A DNA stretch of 64,000 bases, from the NCBI GenBank assembly GCA_963665705.1, contig OY762448.1:4216001-4280000 (forward strand). Direction: 5' to 3'. Shown here piece after piece: positions 44,656 through 54,143 of the stretch. Under the pieces are notes generated by a model. That model searched no databases and was not told the origin of the DNA. It saw only the letters and a program-made list of their open reading frames with translations. This DNA is from Saccharicrinis sp963665705 (lineage in GTDB: Bacteria; Bacteroidota; Bacteroidia; Bacteroidales; Marinilabiliaceae). The first letter of the stretch is position 1, and each line of letters starts with the position of its first letter. A program made the position numbers and the translations under genes.

Positions 44656-45948
44656 TTATAATAATTCTTTAATTTTTTCAAGTTGATTGCTTCGCGAACC
44701 CTTTACCATAATAAAAGAGTTTGAAAGCGGTTTCTTTTCCAGATAATCACATAAAGCCTCAACATTTTCATAGTACAAAAACGGTGTATTCTCTGTAAGT
44801 TCTTTATAATTACGACCAATTAAAAAAGTATTGATCTTTTTAGTAAGTAAAAAATCCACTAACTTTTTATGTTCGACTAAACTATCCTCCCCCAACTCCT
44901 TCATTTCACCTAATATTAAAACTTTACGATCCCCTTTCATTGAAATAAAGTTTTTTAAGGATGCCTCCATACTGGTTGGATTAGCATTATAAGCATCAAA
45001 CAAAACTTTATTTTTAGCCGTCACTTCAAGTTGCGATCTATTATTTGTTGGTTTATAGTTAGACAATGCTTTAACTATATTCATCTTTGAAACCTTAAAA
45101 TACGATCCAATAGTAATAGCAGCCAAGATGTTTTCAATGTTGTAATTACCAACCATATTAGTTTTAACTTCAAGTTCGCTACAGTTAATTGCACAGGAAA
45201 AAGTCAAGAAATCACTCTGAAACACTTCGCACAAAACCACTTTATTAAAGCTTTCTCTGCCATAAGAACATAATGTAGCCCCGGATTTAAGCATCCCTTG
45301 CAGGTGTTCATTATCTGAATTAACAAATAAAGTTCCCTGTTTAGCTTCAATAAACCTATATAATTCAGATTTGGTTTGTTTAACACCCTCAAAAGAACCA
45401 AAACCTTCTAAATGAGCCTTTCCTACATTTGTTATAATACCATAATCAGGATCAGCAATATTGCATAAAAACCCAATTTCTCCCGGATGATTTGCCCCCA
45501 TCTCAACTACACCAATTTCCGTTGTTTTATCCATCGAAAGTATAGTCAACGGCACACCAATATGATTATTCAAATTTCCTTGTGTTGCATAAACTTTATA
45601 TGTAGTTTCTAAAACAGATTTAATAAGCTCCTTCGTTGTTGTTTTACCATTAGTTCCTGTAATTCCAACAATCGGTATATTTAGTTGTTTTCTGTGGTAA
45701 TTGGCTAATTTCTGTAATGTTTCTAAAGCATTATCAACCAATATCACTTTATCACTTATTACCCACTCCTTTTCATCAACAATAGCATACAAAGCACCTT
45801 GGTCTATCGCATGCTCCGCAAATTTATTTCCATTAAAATTTGCACCTTTTAAAGCAAAGAATATACTGTTCAATTTTATTGCACGGGTATCTGTGCAAAT
45901 CCCTGTTGATTTCAGGAATAAACTATATATATCAGAAATATTTGTCAT
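44656..45948 (-). CDS. murF: UDP-N-acetylmuramoyl-tripeptide--D-alanyl-D-alanine ligase
   Basis: This 430-residue Mur ligase has an N-terminal UDP-binding domain, the P-loop GITGTNGKTTTKELI (about 95-109), GVVEMGANHPGEI and NVGKAHLEGFGS. The C-terminal domain has FDAYNANPTSMEASL. It adds D-Ala-D-Ala to the peptidoglycan precursor in the cytoplasm. It lies 68 bases downstream of gldJ behind a terminator. The gldJ-murF neighbourhood is, to my knowledge, recurrent in Bacteroidota. Confidence 0.96.
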   Translation of the reverse strand: MTNISDIYSLFLKSTGICTDTRAIKLNSIFFALKGANFNGNKFAEHAIDQGALYAIVDEKEWVISDKVILVDNALETLQKLANYHRKQLNIPIVGITGTNGKTTTKELIKSVLETTYKVYATQGNLNNHIGVPLTILSMDKTTEIGVVEMGANHPGEIGFLCNIADPDYGIITNVGKAHLEGFGSFEGVKQTKSELYRFIEAKQGTLFVNSDNEHLQGMLKSGATLCSYGRESFNKVVLCEVFQSDFLTFSCAINCSELEVKTNMVGNYNIENILAAITIGSYFKVSKMNIVKALSNYKPTNNRSQLEVTAKNKVLFDAYNANPTSMEASLKNFISMKGDRKVLILGEMKELGEDSLVEHKKLVDFLLTKKINTFLIGRNYKELTENTPFLYYENVEALCDYLEKKPLSNSFIMVKGSRSNQLEKIKELL

Positions 45949-45964
45949 AGAACAAAAATAAAAA

Positions 45965-45991
45965 AAAGGCTAACTTAATAAGTTAGCCTTT
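45965..45991 (-). terminator. Terminator of gldJ
   Basis: A perfect 12-base stem (AAAGGCTAACTT with AAGTTAGCCTTT) has a 3-base loop and a T-rich tail on the minus strand. It separates gldJ from murF. Confidence 0.85.
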
Positions 45992-46016
45992 CTTAAAATA
46001 TTTAATTTATTCGCTA

Positions 46017-47504
46017 TTATTTACTAGATACAGGACTTCCTACTCTTGTCATTGCACATCTAAATCCAAGGTCATCTCTCGCCTCACGTTCATCTAAATA
46101 TCTACGAGTACCAGGACTTAACCAATATGCTCTATCTCTCCAAGAACCACCTTTATAAACACGAGTTCTATCTGAAACCAGAGAACCCATAGTCCCTGTA
46201 TGAGCACCGTACATATCTTTTGTATCTTGTTCATTATCTAACCACTCACTAGCGGCATTGATATTTGTTACTGCATCTCCATCAGCAAAGTTTCTGTTGT
46301 CTGAAGTACGATAGTTCTTTCTGTCTAAGATATCTTTATCAGTTTCTGATCTATATCTAATTCTACCTAAACTATCTTTTTCAACAACATATCCTTCTTC
46401 ATCAAGAACTTTAGTCTTAAACTCATTACCACGGAATGGGCTAAACTCATCAACTTCTTCAAAAGATAGTGGACGGTATACATCTGCTACCCATTCGTTA
46501 ACATTTCCTGCCATACAATATAAACCATAATCATTTGGATAATATGAATGAACATCAACAGTAATATCACCACCATCATTCAAGTCTCCAGCCATACCCA
46601 TGTAGTCACCTCGACTTCTAACAAAGTTAGCCATCATTTTACCTCTTTCCTTTTGAGCAGCATTTCGTGTAATATGACCATCCCAAGGATAAATTCTTCT
46701 ATTAGTTAATCTTTCCTCTTGAGAGTTTCCGATCAAACCTAAAGCAGCGTATTCCCACTCTGCTTCAGTTGGGAGGCGATAACGAGGTAATAATAATCCG
46801 TCTTCCCAACGTACACGACGGCTATCTTTATTTGGATCTAAATCAGGCATTGGCTTTTTACCAGCAATACCATCATATTGGCCTAATAAATAAGCTTCTG
46901 TATTAAAGTTATTTTCTCCTTGCTGATTTACATCCAATTCAAGGATACCCATATCAATTAATATCTTTTCATTTACCCTGTCAGTTCTCCACTGGCAAAA
47001 GTCAGATGCTTGTAACCAGTTTACACCCACAACAGGATATTCACTATAAGCTGTGTGACGAAGGTAATTTTCAACCATTGGCTCATTGTATGCCAAAGGC
47101 CTACGCCAAACTAATGTATCTGGCAAAGCTTTTTTATAAACTTCAGGATAATCAATAAACACTCTGTTTATCCAATATAAATATTCTCTGTAGTCAACAT
47201 TTCTAACTTCAGTTTCATCCATATAAAAAGAAGGAACAGTTACTCTTCGTGGAACATTATTCCAATCGTAAAGTACATCTTGTTCTACTCTACCCATAAT
47301 AAAAGTACCACCTTCAATAAAACGTAAACCGGGACCAACATTTTGCTCATATCCTGCATAATATTCAAATCCACCGTTATCAGGAGTATTGTACTCCCAG
47401 CCAGTTACTGAAGAAACATTCCCGGAACCACCTTTGCTACAGGATGTAATAGTAACTAAGCTTAATGCAAGTGCAATGTAAAAAAATCTAGTTTTAAGCT
47501 TCAT
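46017..47504 (-). CDS. gldJ: Gliding motility/T9SS lipoprotein GldJ
   Basis: This 495-residue lipoprotein (TITSC, C22) is built on a formylglycine-generating-enzyme-like (SumF) fold. Family motifs include GPGLRFIEGGTFIMGR, RRVTVPSFYMDETEV, WEYAALG and VYKGGSWRDRAYW. The opening GWEYNTPDNGGFE is that of GldJ and not GldK/PorK. GldJ stabilises GldK and is needed for type IX secretion and gliding. It is divergent from porU, and a gldJ-porU-porV neighbourhood is known from Flavobacterium. Strain motility cannot be inferred from this alone. Confidence 0.88.
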   Translation of the reverse strand: MKLKTRFFYIALALSLVTITSCSKGGSGNVSSVTGWEYNTPDNGGFEYYAGYEQNVGPGLRFIEGGTFIMGRVEQDVLYDWNNVPRRVTVPSFYMDETEVRNVDYREYLYWINRVFIDYPEVYKKALPDTLVWRRPLAYNEPMVENYLRHTAYSEYPVVGVNWLQASDFCQWRTDRVNEKILIDMGILELDVNQQGENNFNTEAYLLGQYDGIAGKKPMPDLDPNKDSRRVRWEDGLLLPRYRLPTEAEWEYAALGLIGNSQEERLTNRRIYPWDGHITRNAAQKERGKMMANFVRSRGDYMGMAGDLNDGGDITVDVHSYYPNDYGLYCMAGNVNEWVADVYRPLSFEEVDEFSPFRGNEFKTKVLDEEGYVVEKDSLGRIRYRSETDKDILDRKNYRTSDNRNFADGDAVTNINAASEWLDNEQDTKDMYGAHTGTMGSLVSDRTRVYKGGSWRDRAYWLSPGTRRYLDEREARDDLGFRCAMTRVGSPVSSK

Positions 47505-47824
47505 AGCGAAATATAATCTTAAAGTTTTCTTATTTTAGGTTAAAATAGTGCATCAAATTGAAATGCATCTTGAGCCTTATACTGCAAAAATAGAAAAAGG
47601 TTATAATCAAAAAATTATTCTTACAAGTTTTTTTGTGTTTTATATGAAAATAACCTGTTTTTAATCTTTCATCTTTTACAATAATGTTTCTTAAGTAACG
47701 TTTTTAAATTTGATTTGGTATTAATATAATCTAATATTTTGTATTTTTTTACTTTTGTAAAACTTTAAAAAACAAGTTTAGTACTAAATTCGTTAAACTA
47801 TAGTATTGGTAAATCTTAATAATA
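47505..47824. promoter_or_regulatory. Divergent promoter region gldJ/porU
   Basis: Both directions show an exact TAnnTTTG box. On the minus strand TATTTTTG lies at 47592-47585 for gldJ (81 bases before its ATG). On the plus strand TACTTTTG lies at 47750-47757 for porU (67 bases before its ATG). No clear -33 TTTG is at the right distance for either. No gene lies in this 320-base gap. Confidence 0.5.
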
Positions 47825-50800
47825 ATGAATATATATAAGTTAGGGCTGTGGGGATATTTGTTTCTTTTTTCTGTAAATATTTTTAGTCAGGAAAAAGTAA
47901 CATATAATCGGAAGATTGAATGGAATGAGCCCACTCATTTTCATAATGAAGATGAAGAAAAACTTTTTCTCAATTTTACGGGCATGGATGGTTTTGATGA
48001 AAACTTTAACCTACCCAAATATTCTGAGAGTTTCACTTTGCCTACAAACACAGATATATCTTCTATAAAGGTCACTATTAGCAATATGAAGTTTGTTTGG
48101 CCATTACCCGAAGAGCATGCTAACTTTAAAAATGCTGAAATACCCCAAGTGGTTACACTCCAAAATAATATTTCTCATTCTGGGAATCAGTATTTTTCTG
48201 ATATAACACTAATTCCTTTGAAAAAAGAAGAAGGGGCTCCTTCTTTCCAAAAATTAATTGCTTACGATATAAATATAGAATATCACATAAAATCTAAGCA
48301 AACTTTAAAAACAACTACTTCTATTAATAATTATACTAATAACTCAGTTTTAAGTTCTGGAAACTGGAAAAAAATAAGTGTTGCAAATACCGGGATTCAT
48401 AAAATCACATATGATCAACTAGAAGAGTGGGGCATTTCAAATCCTGAAAATGTAGGCATTTATGGTAATGGGGGAAAATTATCACCTCAAAAAAACAGTG
48501 AATATAGAGAAGATGATTTGGTTGAAAATTCAATATGGCATTACAATAACGCTGTTTATTTCTTTGCTCAAGGCCCTATAGTCTGGGAATATGATTACAC
48601 CCAAAAGATGTTTATGCATACAAAACATCCATTTAGTGATTATTCATATTATTTCATTACTGAAAAACAAGATGTATCTAAAGATATTGAAGAATCCACT
48701 TTGCAAAAAGATTCATACGATAGTGAAGTAAATAAATTTACAGATTATGATTATCACGAAGAGAATAATATAAATTTAATTAGCTCTGGGAGTAAATGGT
48801 TTGGTGAAAAATTTGAACACTATGGAGATACTACTCAAACTTTTCCTTTTTCTTTTCCGAATATTATATCAGATGATGAAGCTAAAGTATACATTGCCTT
48901 AGCAAGCAGATCAACGACATCAGCCAGATTTATTGCATCCTATAACGAAACTGAGATTGGAAGCAGAAGTATTTCCACTATTAATTCGAGTGACCATTTA
49001 AGCTATTTTGCACGTGAAGGTGTTATAAATACAGACTTTACACCTACAGATGACGATGTGAATATAACCTTAATTTATAATCATAATAATGCAACTACCC
49101 CTATTGGTTACATGGATTATATTACTATAAATGCCACTCGTAATTTGCAAATTGAAGACGATGAACTATTATTTAGATATGTTAACCCAGACCAAACGGA
49201 GGAATCTATAAAATTTAATATTGAAAACGCATCTGGTTCCATAGTAGTTTGGGATGTCACTAACCCTCTTACTCCTACCGAAGTAGCATACTCGACAGTT
49301 AACAATACGTTAAGTTTTAATTATACTACACAAGAAGCAAAAGAGTTTGTTGCTTTTAACCCATCAGGAACTTTTCCTTCACCGGAATTAGTTAGTAGTG
49401 TGGAGAACCAAAATCTCCATGGATTAGACAATGTCGATTTCATTATTGTTTGCCATCCTGATTTTATTGATGAAGCAGAACGTTTGGGTGAAATACACAA
49501 CCAATATAATGGTATATCGTATTGCGTTGCTACAACCGATCAAATATATAATGAATTTTCTTCAGGAAAACCTGATGTAACAGCAATCAGAAGTTTTGCG
49601 AAAATGTTTTACGACAGAGCAGGTGATGATGACAATCTAAAACCTAAAAATTTATTATTATTTGGAGATGGTTCTTTTGATAACAGACCAGATTCGGAAT
49701 ATGGTAAAATAATTACTTTTGAATCTAATAACTCAATACACCAAACAAATTCTTATGTAACTGATGACTACTTTGGTCTTTTAGATGATGATGAAGGCAG
49801 CGCAATCACATCCGAAAAAATAGATATTGGTATCGGTCGCTTTCCTGTTAACACGGTTGAAGAAGCTGAGAATGCTGTAAATAAAACTTATCGTTATATG
49901 TATAACCAAACGTTAGATTCTTGGAAAAGTCAGGTTACATTTATTGGTGACGATGGTGATAGCAATATACACATGGATGATGCTAATAAATTAGCAGAGA
50001 AAGTAAATCTGTTATATCCCCAGTTCAATATTAATAAAGTATACTTTGACGCGTACGAAAAAGTACAAACGTCAACTACAGCTAAATACCCGGATGTTGA
50101 AGACGAAATAGACGAAGCGATTAATGAAGGAACTTTAATTTTTAATTATACAGGTCATGGAGGCCCTGAAGCTTTAGCTCACGAAAGGGTAATTACAATG
50201 GAAAGTATCGAATCCTGGACAAACTATACCCAGTTGCCCATATTTGTCACTGCAACTTGTGAAGTTAGCAGATATGACAATCATGAAACTAGTTCGGCAG
50301 GAGAATTAATTTTCACCCATGACTTAGGTGGTGGTATAGCTCTTTTTACTACAACAAGAATTGTATATTCTAGTTTAAACTTTAAAGTTAACAATAGTTT
50401 TTACGATAATATTTTTGAACTAGATGATAATGGTGAGCCCCTTACATTAGGGGAGATCATGAAAAGAACGAAGCACAATTCTGGTTCCAGTGTAAACAAA
50501 CTTAACTTTACTTTACTAGGAGATCCGGCAATTCAACCTATCTATCCAAGAAATAATGTAAACACATTATCTTTAAATAACATTTCTATTGAAAATGAAA
50601 TAGATACACTCAAAGCGCTAAGTTCAAACTCCATTCAAGGTGAAATTACTGATGCTATAGGTAATATTCAATCTGATTTTAATGGAGAGGTTTATGTTTC
50701 TATTTATGATAAAAGATCATTAATATCAACTCTTGATAATACTAATCAGGGAGTTTTTCAGTATGAAGATTACACTACAAAAGTTTTTAGTGGAAAATCA

Positions 50801-51610
50801 GAAGTAACAAATGGTGTATTTGAATGTGATTTTATTGTTCCTAAAGACATACGTTACAATTATGACAATGGAAAAATCACTTATTATGCATTTTCGGATG
50901 ATAACAAAGAAGCCTTTGGGGCTTTTGATGATGTTATAGTTGGAGGCTTTTCTAATGAAACAAATGAAGATAATGAAGGACCGGAAATAACCTTGTATGT
51001 GAATGAAGAAGGAGCTGATAATGTAGGTCCAACACCTGTTTTATATATAGATTTATCTGATGAAAGTTGGATAAATACAACAGGCAACGGTATTGGACAT
51101 GATATTACATGTGTTATTGATGGGGATAATAGTAATCCTATTATTTTAAATTCATATTATGATCCAGAACTAAATAGCTATAAAAAGGGATCTATCACAT
51201 ATCAACTTTCAGAACTAGAGTCTGGTCAGCATGAAATAACCATAAAAGCCTGGGATGTATACAACAATTCATCATCTGTCAGCACAACTTTTAATGTTGA
51301 TAGTGAAAAAGCTATTGTAACAGACAACTCAGTTGTTTATCCAAATCCGGTTAACCAAGGAGAAATAACATACTTCTATTTTGAACACGATGAACCTAAC
51401 TCAATTTTAAACCTTGTTATTAATATTTATACACAAGGAGGAAATTTAGTTTCACAATTGGAAGAATCTGTTGTATCTTTAAATAATACAATTCCTCCTG
51501 TAGAATGGAATGCAGATGTAATTCCGGGAATGTATTTATATAAAATAATTATTAGCTCTGAAACAGGACGAAAAGGTAAAATTTCAGGAAAAATTATGGT
51601 AACACCATAA
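47825..51610 (+). CDS. porU: Type IX secretion system sortase PorU
   Basis: This 1261-residue protein has a signal peptide (about 1-21) and a large N-terminal propeller-like region. A C25 (gingipain-type) peptidase domain follows, with catalytic H778 (NYTGHGG) and C812 (VTATCEVSR). A C-terminal Ig/FlgD-like region ends in a sorting-domain-like segment (VVYPNPVNQG). PorU removes the C-terminal signal of cargo and attaches A-LPS at the cell surface. It is followed 62 bases later by porV, its partner. Confidence 0.95.
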   Translation: MNIYKLGLWGYLFLFSVNIFSQEKVTYNRKIEWNEPTHFHNEDEEKLFLNFTGMDGFDENFNLPKYSESFTLPTNTDISSIKVTISNMKFVWPLPEEHANFKNAEIPQVVTLQNNISHSGNQYFSDITLIPLKKEEGAPSFQKLIAYDINIEYHIKSKQTLKTTTSINNYTNNSVLSSGNWKKISVANTGIHKITYDQLEEWGISNPENVGIYGNGGKLSPQKNSEYREDDLVENSIWHYNNAVYFFAQGPIVWEYDYTQKMFMHTKHPFSDYSYYFITEKQDVSKDIEESTLQKDSYDSEVNKFTDYDYHEENNINLISSGSKWFGEKFEHYGDTTQTFPFSFPNIISDDEAKVYIALASRSTTSARFIASYNETEIGSRSISTINSSDHLSYFAREGVINTDFTPTDDDVNITLIYNHNNATTPIGYMDYITINATRNLQIEDDELLFRYVNPDQTEESIKFNIENASGSIVVWDVTNPLTPTEVAYSTVNNTLSFNYTTQEAKEFVAFNPSGTFPSPELVSSVENQNLHGLDNVDFIIVCHPDFIDEAERLGEIHNQYNGISYCVATTDQIYNEFSSGKPDVTAIRSFAKMFYDRAGDDDNLKPKNLLLFGDGSFDNRPDSEYGKIITFESNNSIHQTNSYVTDDYFGLLDDDEGSAITSEKIDIGIGRFPVNTVEEAENAVNKTYRYMYNQTLDSWKSQVTFIGDDGDSNIHMDDANKLAEKVNLLYPQFNINKVYFDAYEKVQTSTTAKYPDVEDEIDEAINEGTLIFNYTGHGGPEALAHERVITMESIESWTNYTQLPIFVTATCEVSRYDNHETSSAGELIFTHDLGGGIALFTTTRIVYSSLNFKVNNSFYDNIFELDDNGEPLTLGEIMKRTKHNSGSSVNKLNFTLLGDPAIQPIYPRNNVNTLSLNNISIENEIDTLKALSSNSIQGEITDAIGNIQSDFNGEVYVSIYDKRSLISTLDNTNQGVFQYEDYTTKVFSGKSEVTNGVFECDFIVPKDIRYNYDNGKITYYAFSDDNKEAFGAFDDVIVGGFSNETNEDNEGPEITLYVNEEGADNVGPTPVLYIDLSDESWINTTGNGIGHDITCVIDGDNSNPIILNSYYDPELNSYKKGSITYQLSELESGQHEITIKAWDVYNNSSSVSTTFNVDSEKAIVTDNSVVYPNPVNQGEITYFYFEHDEPNSILNLVINIYTQGGNLVSQLEESVVSLNNTIPPVEWNADVIPGMYLYKIIISSETGRKGKISGKIMVTP

Positions 51611-51672
51611 TAAAATTAATTTTTTTGAGTTTACCTTTGTAGTTTATATCAGAAAGAAAACAAAATAAATAT

Positions 51673-52782
51673 ATGCGTAGAACATTTTTAAAGTTTACAG
51701 TTGTTGTATCATTATTATTGATACAGTTCAATCTTGAGGCTCAAAATACAATTGAACAGAGTATTATAATGCCAACAGCAACACCTTTTTTAAATATAAC
51801 TCCTGAATCAAGAGGTGGTGCAATGGGTGATGCTGGTGTGGCAACATCACCTGATATCAATTCTCAACACTGGAACTCCGCAAAATATGCTTTTTTAGAT
51901 CAGGATATGGGTGCATCCTTATCATATACGCCATGGTTAAGAAACCTGGTAAATGACATCAACCTACTTTATCTTACATATTTTAAAAGAATTGATAAGA
52001 TGCAAACAGTTAGTGCATCATTAAGGTATTTTTCTCTTGGAAATATAACCTTTACTGATGAATCAGGATCAGCTATTTCTACTGGTAAGCCTAATGAATT
52101 TGCAATTGATGCGGCCTACTCCAGAAAACTCTCTGATAATATATCAGGTTCAGTAGCTTTCAGATACATTCGCTCTGATATTACAAATGGTAGTGGCACA
52201 GAAGGTGTTCCTGGAAATGCTTTTGCCGCAGATTTAAATTTTTACTATCGTAATGAAGTAAAATGGGGAGGTAGAAGAGGAGACATAGCTGCTGGTTTAA
52301 ATATTACCAACATTGGAAAAAAAATATCATACGATGATGGAAATACTCAGGATTTCCTACCTGCCAGGTTAAGATTAGGAGGAGCATATAATACTGAAAT
52401 AGACAGATACAATAAAGTGGAATTCACCATTGATGTTTACAGACAAATGGTTGCAAAATTATCTGAAGATGAAAATAACGAGGATATTTCTGTTCCTTCT
52501 TCTTTCTTTAAATCATTTGGTGATTTTGCTGTAGAAGATTTAATGATTTCAGTAGGAGCTGAGTATATTTATTCTGATCAATTTGCATTAAGAGCTGGAT
52601 ATTATCATGAAGATGAGTCTCTAGGAAATGGAAAATTTGCTACTGCAGGAGCAGGAATTAAATTTAACATGTTAACCATTGATGCCTCATATATTATTAC
52701 AATGGCCTCAAACAACCCATTAGCAAATACAATTCGTTTTACATTGAGTCTTAATTTTGATGAATTGAACAACAGAAGATAA
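51673..52782 (+). CDS. porV: Type IX secretion system outer-membrane shuttle PorV
   Basis: This 369-residue protein has a signal peptide (about 1-23; ending LEAQ) and a FadL-like 14-strand outer-membrane barrel. Typical opening motifs are TPFLNITPESRGGAMGDAG and INSQHWNSAKYAF. PorV carries cargo from the translocon to PorU. It ends with an aromatic/Arg-rich tail and is followed by a terminator 27 bases downstream. Confidence 0.95.
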   Translation: MRRTFLKFTVVVSLLLIQFNLEAQNTIEQSIIMPTATPFLNITPESRGGAMGDAGVATSPDINSQHWNSAKYAFLDQDMGASLSYTPWLRNLVNDINLLYLTYFKRIDKMQTVSASLRYFSLGNITFTDESGSAISTGKPNEFAIDAAYSRKLSDNISGSVAFRYIRSDITNGSGTEGVPGNAFAADLNFYYRNEVKWGGRRGDIAAGLNITNIGKKISYDDGNTQDFLPARLRLGGAYNTEIDRYNKVEFTIDVYRQMVAKLSEDENNEDISVPSSFFKSFGDFAVEDLMISVGAEYIYSDQFALRAGYYHEDESLGNGKFATAGAGIKFNMLTIDASYIITMASNNPLANTIRFTLSLNFDELNNRR

Positions 52783-52809
52783 TCGATAATTAATATCTTA
52801 TATATTTGT

Positions 52810-52840
52810 AGTCCTGAACTTATCGTTCAGGACTTTTTTT
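52810..52840 (+). terminator. Terminator of porU-porV
   Basis: AGTCCTGAAC pairs with GTTCAGGACT across a 5-base loop and is followed by a T tract. TATATTTG (52801-52808), a -7-like box, lies immediately before it. Confidence 0.85.
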
Positions 52841-52874
52841 ATGCAAAATTTTAAACTGTTTAATATTTTAGACT

Positions 52875-53351
52875 ATGAAATTAAGAGTTGGGTTTGGGTA
52901 TGATGTTCATCGTTTAGGGTTAAATGAAGAACTTTGGATTGGTGGTATACATATTCCGTTTGAAAAAGGTTCAATTGGTCATTCTGATGGAGATGTATTA
53001 ATTCATGCCATATGTGATGCACTTCTTGGTGCTGCAAATATGAGAGATATAGGATTTCATTTTCCTGATACTTCAAATGAATACAAAGGCATTGACAGTA
53101 AAATATTATTAAAAAGAACTGTTGAAATAATAGCATCTAAAGGTTATGAAATCAGCAATATTGATTCTACTATTTGTCTTGAAAAACCCAAATTAAAAGA
53201 TCTAATACCACAGATGCAAAAGGTTTTAGCTGAAGTGATGAATATTGACATTGAGGATATAGCAATAAAAGCTACTACAACAGAGAAACTGGGTTTCGTT
53301 GGTGAACAAACAGGAATAGCATCTTATGCAACCGTTCTTATTCAAAAATAA
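52875..53351 (+). CDS. ispF: 2-C-methyl-D-erythritol 2,4-cyclodiphosphate synthase
   Basis: This 158-residue protein is typical of IspF. The zinc ligands are in GYDVHRLG (D9, H11) and H42 in GHSDGDVLIHA. ATTTEKLGFVGEQTGI is the substrate loop. The enzyme acts in the non-mevalonate isoprenoid pathway. It lies 34 bases after the porV terminator, with a small CoA-binding protein gene downstream. Confidence 0.97.
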   Translation: MKLRVGFGYDVHRLGLNEELWIGGIHIPFEKGSIGHSDGDVLIHAICDALLGAANMRDIGFHFPDTSNEYKGIDSKILLKRTVEIIASKGYEISNIDSTICLEKPKLKDLIPQMQKVLAEVMNIDIEDIAIKATTTEKLGFVGEQTGIASYATVLIQK

Positions 53352-53383
53352 CCATCTATATATCTATATATGTTATTTATTAC

Positions 53384-53391
53384 TATATTTG
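53384..53391 (+). promoter_or_regulatory. Putative -7 promoter box for the CoA-binding protein gene
   Basis: TATATTTG matches the consensus 28 bases before the ATG at 53419. No -33 TTTG is at standard spacing. Confidence 0.4.
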
Positions 53392-53418
53392 TAGCCAAAT
53401 TTTATAAATCATACAGAA

Positions 53419-53784
53419 ATGATTCAAAAGAAAACTTTAGTTTTAGGTGCTAGTGAAAATCCTGAAAGATATTCAAACAAAGCCATAAAAAAACTGGCTG
53501 CCAATAACCATCCAATAGTGGCTATTGGAAATAAAGCAGGCATTGTTGACAAAATTAAAATTCAAACAGAAGTTTTAGACACTGCAGATATCAACACTGT
53601 GACCCTATATATTGGTCCTAAACATCAAGCTAAATACTTTGATATTATTGCAGCTTTACAACCCAAACGAATAATCTTTAATCCTGGTACAGAAAATAAA
53701 GAGATGGAGACTTTTGCCGAAAAAAATAATATTGAAATAGTTCACGGATGCACACTGGTAATGCTTAGTACTGGACAATATTAA
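53419..53784 (+). CDS. CoA-binding domain protein
   Basis: This 121-residue single Rossmann domain of the CoA_binding_2 family (YccU-like) begins KTLVLGASENPERYSNKAI. The C-terminal part has IIFNPGTENKEMETFA and HGCTLVML. These small proteins resemble the CoA-binding part of succinyl-CoA synthetases. Their role is unclear. It is followed by a thioredoxin-like gene 6 bases later. Confidence 0.9.
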   Translation: MIQKKTLVLGASENPERYSNKAIKKLAANNHPIVAIGNKAGIVDKIKIQTEVLDTADINTVTLYIGPKHQAKYFDIIAALQPKRIIFNPGTENKEMETFAEKNNIEIVHGCTLVMLSTGQY

Positions 53785-53790
53785 AAATTG

Positions 53791-54120
53791 ATGAATACAG
53801 TAAAGAGTTACAATGATTTTATAAATGAAGTAAATAACAACAAAGCTGTTGTTTTTTACTTCTCGCATAAAGATTGCTCAGTTTGTAAGGTGATATTGCC
53901 TAAACTTGAACATCTGTTTGAAAGTAATTTTCCTCAAATTAAACTATTGTATTGCAACACAAAAACAGCTCCTGAAATAGCAGCTCAAAATAGAATTTTT
54001 ACAGTTCCTTCTGTTTTAATATATTTTGAAGAAAAGCAATATTTTCAGTTTAGCAGAAATTTTTCGATAGACGAAATCAAAACTGCCATTGAACGTCCTT
54101 ATAAAATGATTTTTGAATAA
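53791..54120 (+). CDS. Thioredoxin-family protein
   Basis: This 109-residue thioredoxin-fold protein starts at the ATG at 53791; a TTG three bases earlier is the only longer start. The active site is CSVC in FYFSHKDCSVCK and the cis-proline is in FTVPSVLIY. No signal peptide is present, so it should act in the cytoplasm. It follows the CoA-binding gene by 6 bases in one transcript and ends 23 bases from a convergent kinase gene. Confidence 0.9.
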   Translation: MNTVKSYNDFINEVNNNKAVVFYFSHKDCSVCKVILPKLEHLFESNFPQIKLLYCNTKTAPEIAAQNRIFTVPSVLIYFEEKQYFQFSRNFSIDEIKTAIERPYKMIFE

Positions 54121-54143
54121 AATATATTCTACCAATAGCTTAT

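Noticed and set aside
52801..52808. TATATTTG -7 box as a promoter for ispF
   Set aside because: It would start transcription inside the porV terminator hairpin. In such AT-rich sequence a chance match is likely, so no promoter was called.
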